7,694 nt of DNA from an uncultured Lachnospiraceae bacterium (GTDB taxonomy: Bacteria > Bacillota > Clostridia > Lachnospirales > Lachnospiraceae), in assembly GCA_945836565.1 (NCBI GenBank), contig CAMALN010000070.1, positions 1 to 7,694 on the forward strand. Reading direction: 5' to 3'. The translations under genes and the position numbers were made by a program. Shown here one piece after another: positions 6,601 through 7,694 of the stretch. Under the pieces are notes generated by a model, which ran no database searches, had not been told where the DNA came from, and worked only from the letters and a program-made list of their open reading frames with translations. Position 1 is the stretch's first letter, and every line of letters begins with the position of its first letter.

Positions 6601-7491
6601 TTAGCTTATACTCCATCTTGATTCCATACATATGATTATGTCAACCTTCTCATCCTTAAAGAAGCAAGGTACTACAAACATAAGTCCGTCTGAGCTTATT
6701 GTAGTAACATCAACATACATATTTGGCGGCATCATATTGAGCTTAACCTCTTCCTCTGAAAGCTTTGAAGCATACAATCCATTGCTGACATTGATAAACT
6801 CACAAACTGCATCAAGACAATCCTCATCAATTTCATCAAATTCCTCAGCACCAAACTTTTCGCCTATAATCTTATTACCCGGACCTGCCAGACCTATAAA
6901 TATCTCATAATCTCCCGAGAAGCCCTGACTGGCTATGCATTTACCCGTATAGGTATTTACAGCCTCCATCCTCTCAAAGCGAACCTTGTTGTCAACGAAT
7001 CTTATAATATTACGTGCCATGAGAGCTACATAATCCTTAAGTACTGCAGGTGCGTTACACTCCTTGGTAAATAACGGAATAATTTTATCTATATCGGCAC
7101 TCTTTAATGCATCCAAATCCAGTGCCGTAAATCTCTCTGATTTCTTGTATCTGTTGAGATGCTTCTGAATCTGTTCAAGGTCAAGAATATCTCTTTCAAC
7201 AATCTCCTGAACAAACAAAAGATACGAGTCTCCCTGCTTCTTAAGAAGCTGTCCTACCTGCTCATCTGTGAGATATCCCTTTTCTACCGCAATATCTCCA
7301 AAGCGGGCATCCTTCATAGCCTGAATCTGATTAACCTCCTCAGCCTGTGCCGGAGTCATCATACCCTCATTTACAGCTAAAAGTCCCATCTTTACTCTGG
7401 CAGTTCTTGACTTTTCAATTATATCCTCATACTGTTCCTTCGTAATTACCCCAACATCCTGAAGATATCTTCCAAAATATACTCCAAACAT
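6601..7491 (-). CDS. CheX-domain CheY-P phosphatase with N-terminal MshEN-like repeats
   Basis: This 296-residue protein has two parts. Residues 5-115 are four 29-residue repeats resembling the MshEN/GspE N-terminal fold (see the repeat entry). Residues about 153-290 form a CheX-type domain: D-A-V-C-E-F-I-N at 227-234 carries the E-x-x-N active motif (Glu231, Asn234), which corresponds to Glu96 and Asn99 of Thermotoga maritima CheX, followed by a pattern like that of CheX (NVSNGLYASKL, then MMPPNMYV). CheX enzymes remove the phosphoryl group from CheY-P. Here the CheY-like gene follows directly. CheX itself is about 155 residues, so the N-terminal half is extra. ATG 7489-7491 is chosen because AAGGAGG lies 6 nt upstream; an in-frame GTG at 7545 has no such site. 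No signal peptide or membrane segment is seen. CheX identity is firm; ligand binding by the repeats is inferred. Confidence 0.87.
   Translation of the reverse strand: MFGVYFGRYLQDVGVITKEQYEDIIEKSRTARVKMGLLAVNEGMMTPAQAEEVNQIQAMKDARFGDIAVEKGYLTDEQVGQLLKKQGDSYLLFVQEIVERDILDLEQIQKHLNRYKKSERFTALDLDALKSADIDKIIPLFTKECNAPAVLKDYVALMARNIIRFVDNKVRFERMEAVNTYTGKCIASQGFSGDYEIFIGLAGPGNKIIGEKFGAEEFDEIDEDCLDAVCEFINVSNGLYASKLSEEEVKLNMMPPNMYVDVTTISSDGLMFVVPCFFKDEKVDIIICMESRWSIS
7147..7479 (-). repeat. Four 29-residue protein repeats, MshEN-like, inside the CheX-domain gene
   Basis: The 24-residue motif begins at residues 5, 34, 63 and 92, each followed by 5 spacer residues. Using motif numbering, the third copy (63-86) has Arg1, Phe2, Gly3, Gly10, Leu12, Val17, Leu21 and Gln24, close to the MshEN pattern (R1, L2, G3, L6, G10, L12, L17, L21, Q24). 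The second (34-57) has Lys1, Gly3, Gly10, Met12 and Gln24. The first (5-28) has Tyr1, Gly3, Leu6, Gly10 and Ile12 but Ser24. The fourth (92-115) keeps hydrophobic positions but has lost both Gly. Known MshEN domains bind cyclic-di-GMP with two such motifs joined by a 5-residue spacer, which copies 2 and 3 reproduce. Confidence 0.65.
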
Positions 7492-7497
7492 ATATGT

Positions 7498-7503
7498 CCT
7501 CCT
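7498..7503 (-). promoter_or_regulatory. Ribosome-binding site that sets the start of the CheX-domain gene
   Basis: AGGAGG on the minus strand, 6 nt before ATG 7489-7491. It fixes the start there and excludes the 18-codon N-terminal extension that begins with GTG at 7545. Confidence 0.85.
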
Positions 7504-7571
7504 TGATTTATATAGCTGAATTAATCTGCACTGATATGTCATCACGTTCCAATGCAGATAACTTGTCTGTA

Positions 7572-7600
7572 ATTATACATAATTTTCCGGCAAAAAGCAA
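7572..7600 (-). promoter_or_regulatory. Candidate sigma-A promoter of the cheX-cheY unit
   Basis: On the minus strand TTGCTT (7595-7600; keeps TTG of the -35) is separated by 17 nt from a perfect TATAAT (7572-7577). Predicted transcription start is near 7565, giving a leader of about 74 nt. This is the best promoter match in the window. No riboswitch fold was recognised in the leader. Confidence 0.6.
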
Positions 7601-7609
7601 TGTCTGTTA
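7584..7609 (-). promoter_or_regulatory. Weak sigma-28 (SigD/FliA)-like motif overlapping the sigma-A promoter
   Basis: On the minus strand TAAC (7606-7609) is followed after 14 nt by GCCGGAAA (7584-7591). The SigD pattern is TAAA, about 15 nt, GCCGATAT; the GCCG core is exact, with 5 of 8 overall in the -10 and 3 of 4 in the -35. A motility sigma factor would suit a chemotaxis pair, but the match could be chance. Confidence 0.25.
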
Positions 7610-7610
7610 T

Positions 7611-7694
7611 TTCATCATTTTTTTAATGTTGCTGATGTCTCTTTTAACACCAAATATTTATTGAATAATACAGCTATTTCTTATATAATTATAA
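7611..7694. other. AT-rich intergenic stretch, no gene recognised
   Basis: This edge segment holds no supported coding region on either strand. All three minus-strand frames meet a stop codon early; the longest from the edge is 11 codons, ending at TAA 7658-7660, so the tail of an upstream gene cannot be excluded but is not supported. No convincing hairpin or terminator was found. Confidence 0.5.

Noticed and set aside
7492..7545. N-terminal extension of the CheX-domain protein from GTG 7545
   Set aside because: There is no ribosome-binding site before it, while a near-perfect one precedes ATG 7489-7491 and the repeat domain begins right after that ATG.
1..7694. Mobile elements, CRISPR arrays, tRNA or rRNA genes
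   Set aside because: No transposase, terminal repeats, regularly spaced direct repeats or RNA gene folds were seen; the window is densely filled by minus-strand protein genes.

Overview
The window comes from a low-to-moderate GC Firmicute, most likely a motile Clostridium-class bacterium of the Lachnospiraceae type. The evidence is AG-rich Shine-Dalgarno sites, the long single-chain clade of PurL, a CheX-type chemotaxis phosphatase, and a membrane-anchored family 3 glycosidase. This placement is inferred from gene style, not from a database match. All five complete genes and one partial gene lie on the minus strand, so transcription runs from high to low coordinates. No plus-strand gene is supported.

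Layout in transcription order. (1) 7694-7492 is an upstream region with a good sigma-A-type promoter and an overlapping weaker sigma-28-like match. (2) 7491-6601 encodes a CheX-domain protein whose N-terminal third is four 29-residue repeats resembling the MshEN (GspE/PilB N-terminal) cyclic-di-GMP-binding motif. (3) 6576-6214 encodes a stand-alone CheY-like receiver, 24 nt downstream and very likely in the same operon. (4) A perfect 12-bp hairpin at 6179-6207 probably ends or attenuates that operon. (5) 6160-5219 and 5226-4291 encode two tandem, translationally coupled proteins of the succinylglutamate desuccinylase/aspartoacylase (AstE/AspA) family, each lacking different active-site residues. 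(6) A sigma-A-type promoter lies directly after the second of these, wrapped in two short dyads. (7) 4219-446 encodes full-length PurL (FGAM synthase, 1257 aa). (8) 372-1 is the start of a membrane-anchored GH3 glycosidase that runs off the window.

Functional reading. CheX and CheY form a minimal signalling pair: CheY would carry the phosphoryl signal and the CheX domain would remove it, possibly under control of the repeat domain. The AspA-like pair is unusual. The upstream protein keeps the second zinc His and the catalytic Glu but has Tyr for the first zinc His and Val for the substrate-binding Arg. The downstream protein keeps the Asn-Arg pair but has lost both His ligands and the catalytic Glu. 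PurL is ordinary de novo purine biosynthesis. The two points most worth following are the repeat-CheX fusion and the complementary degeneration of the AspA-like pair.
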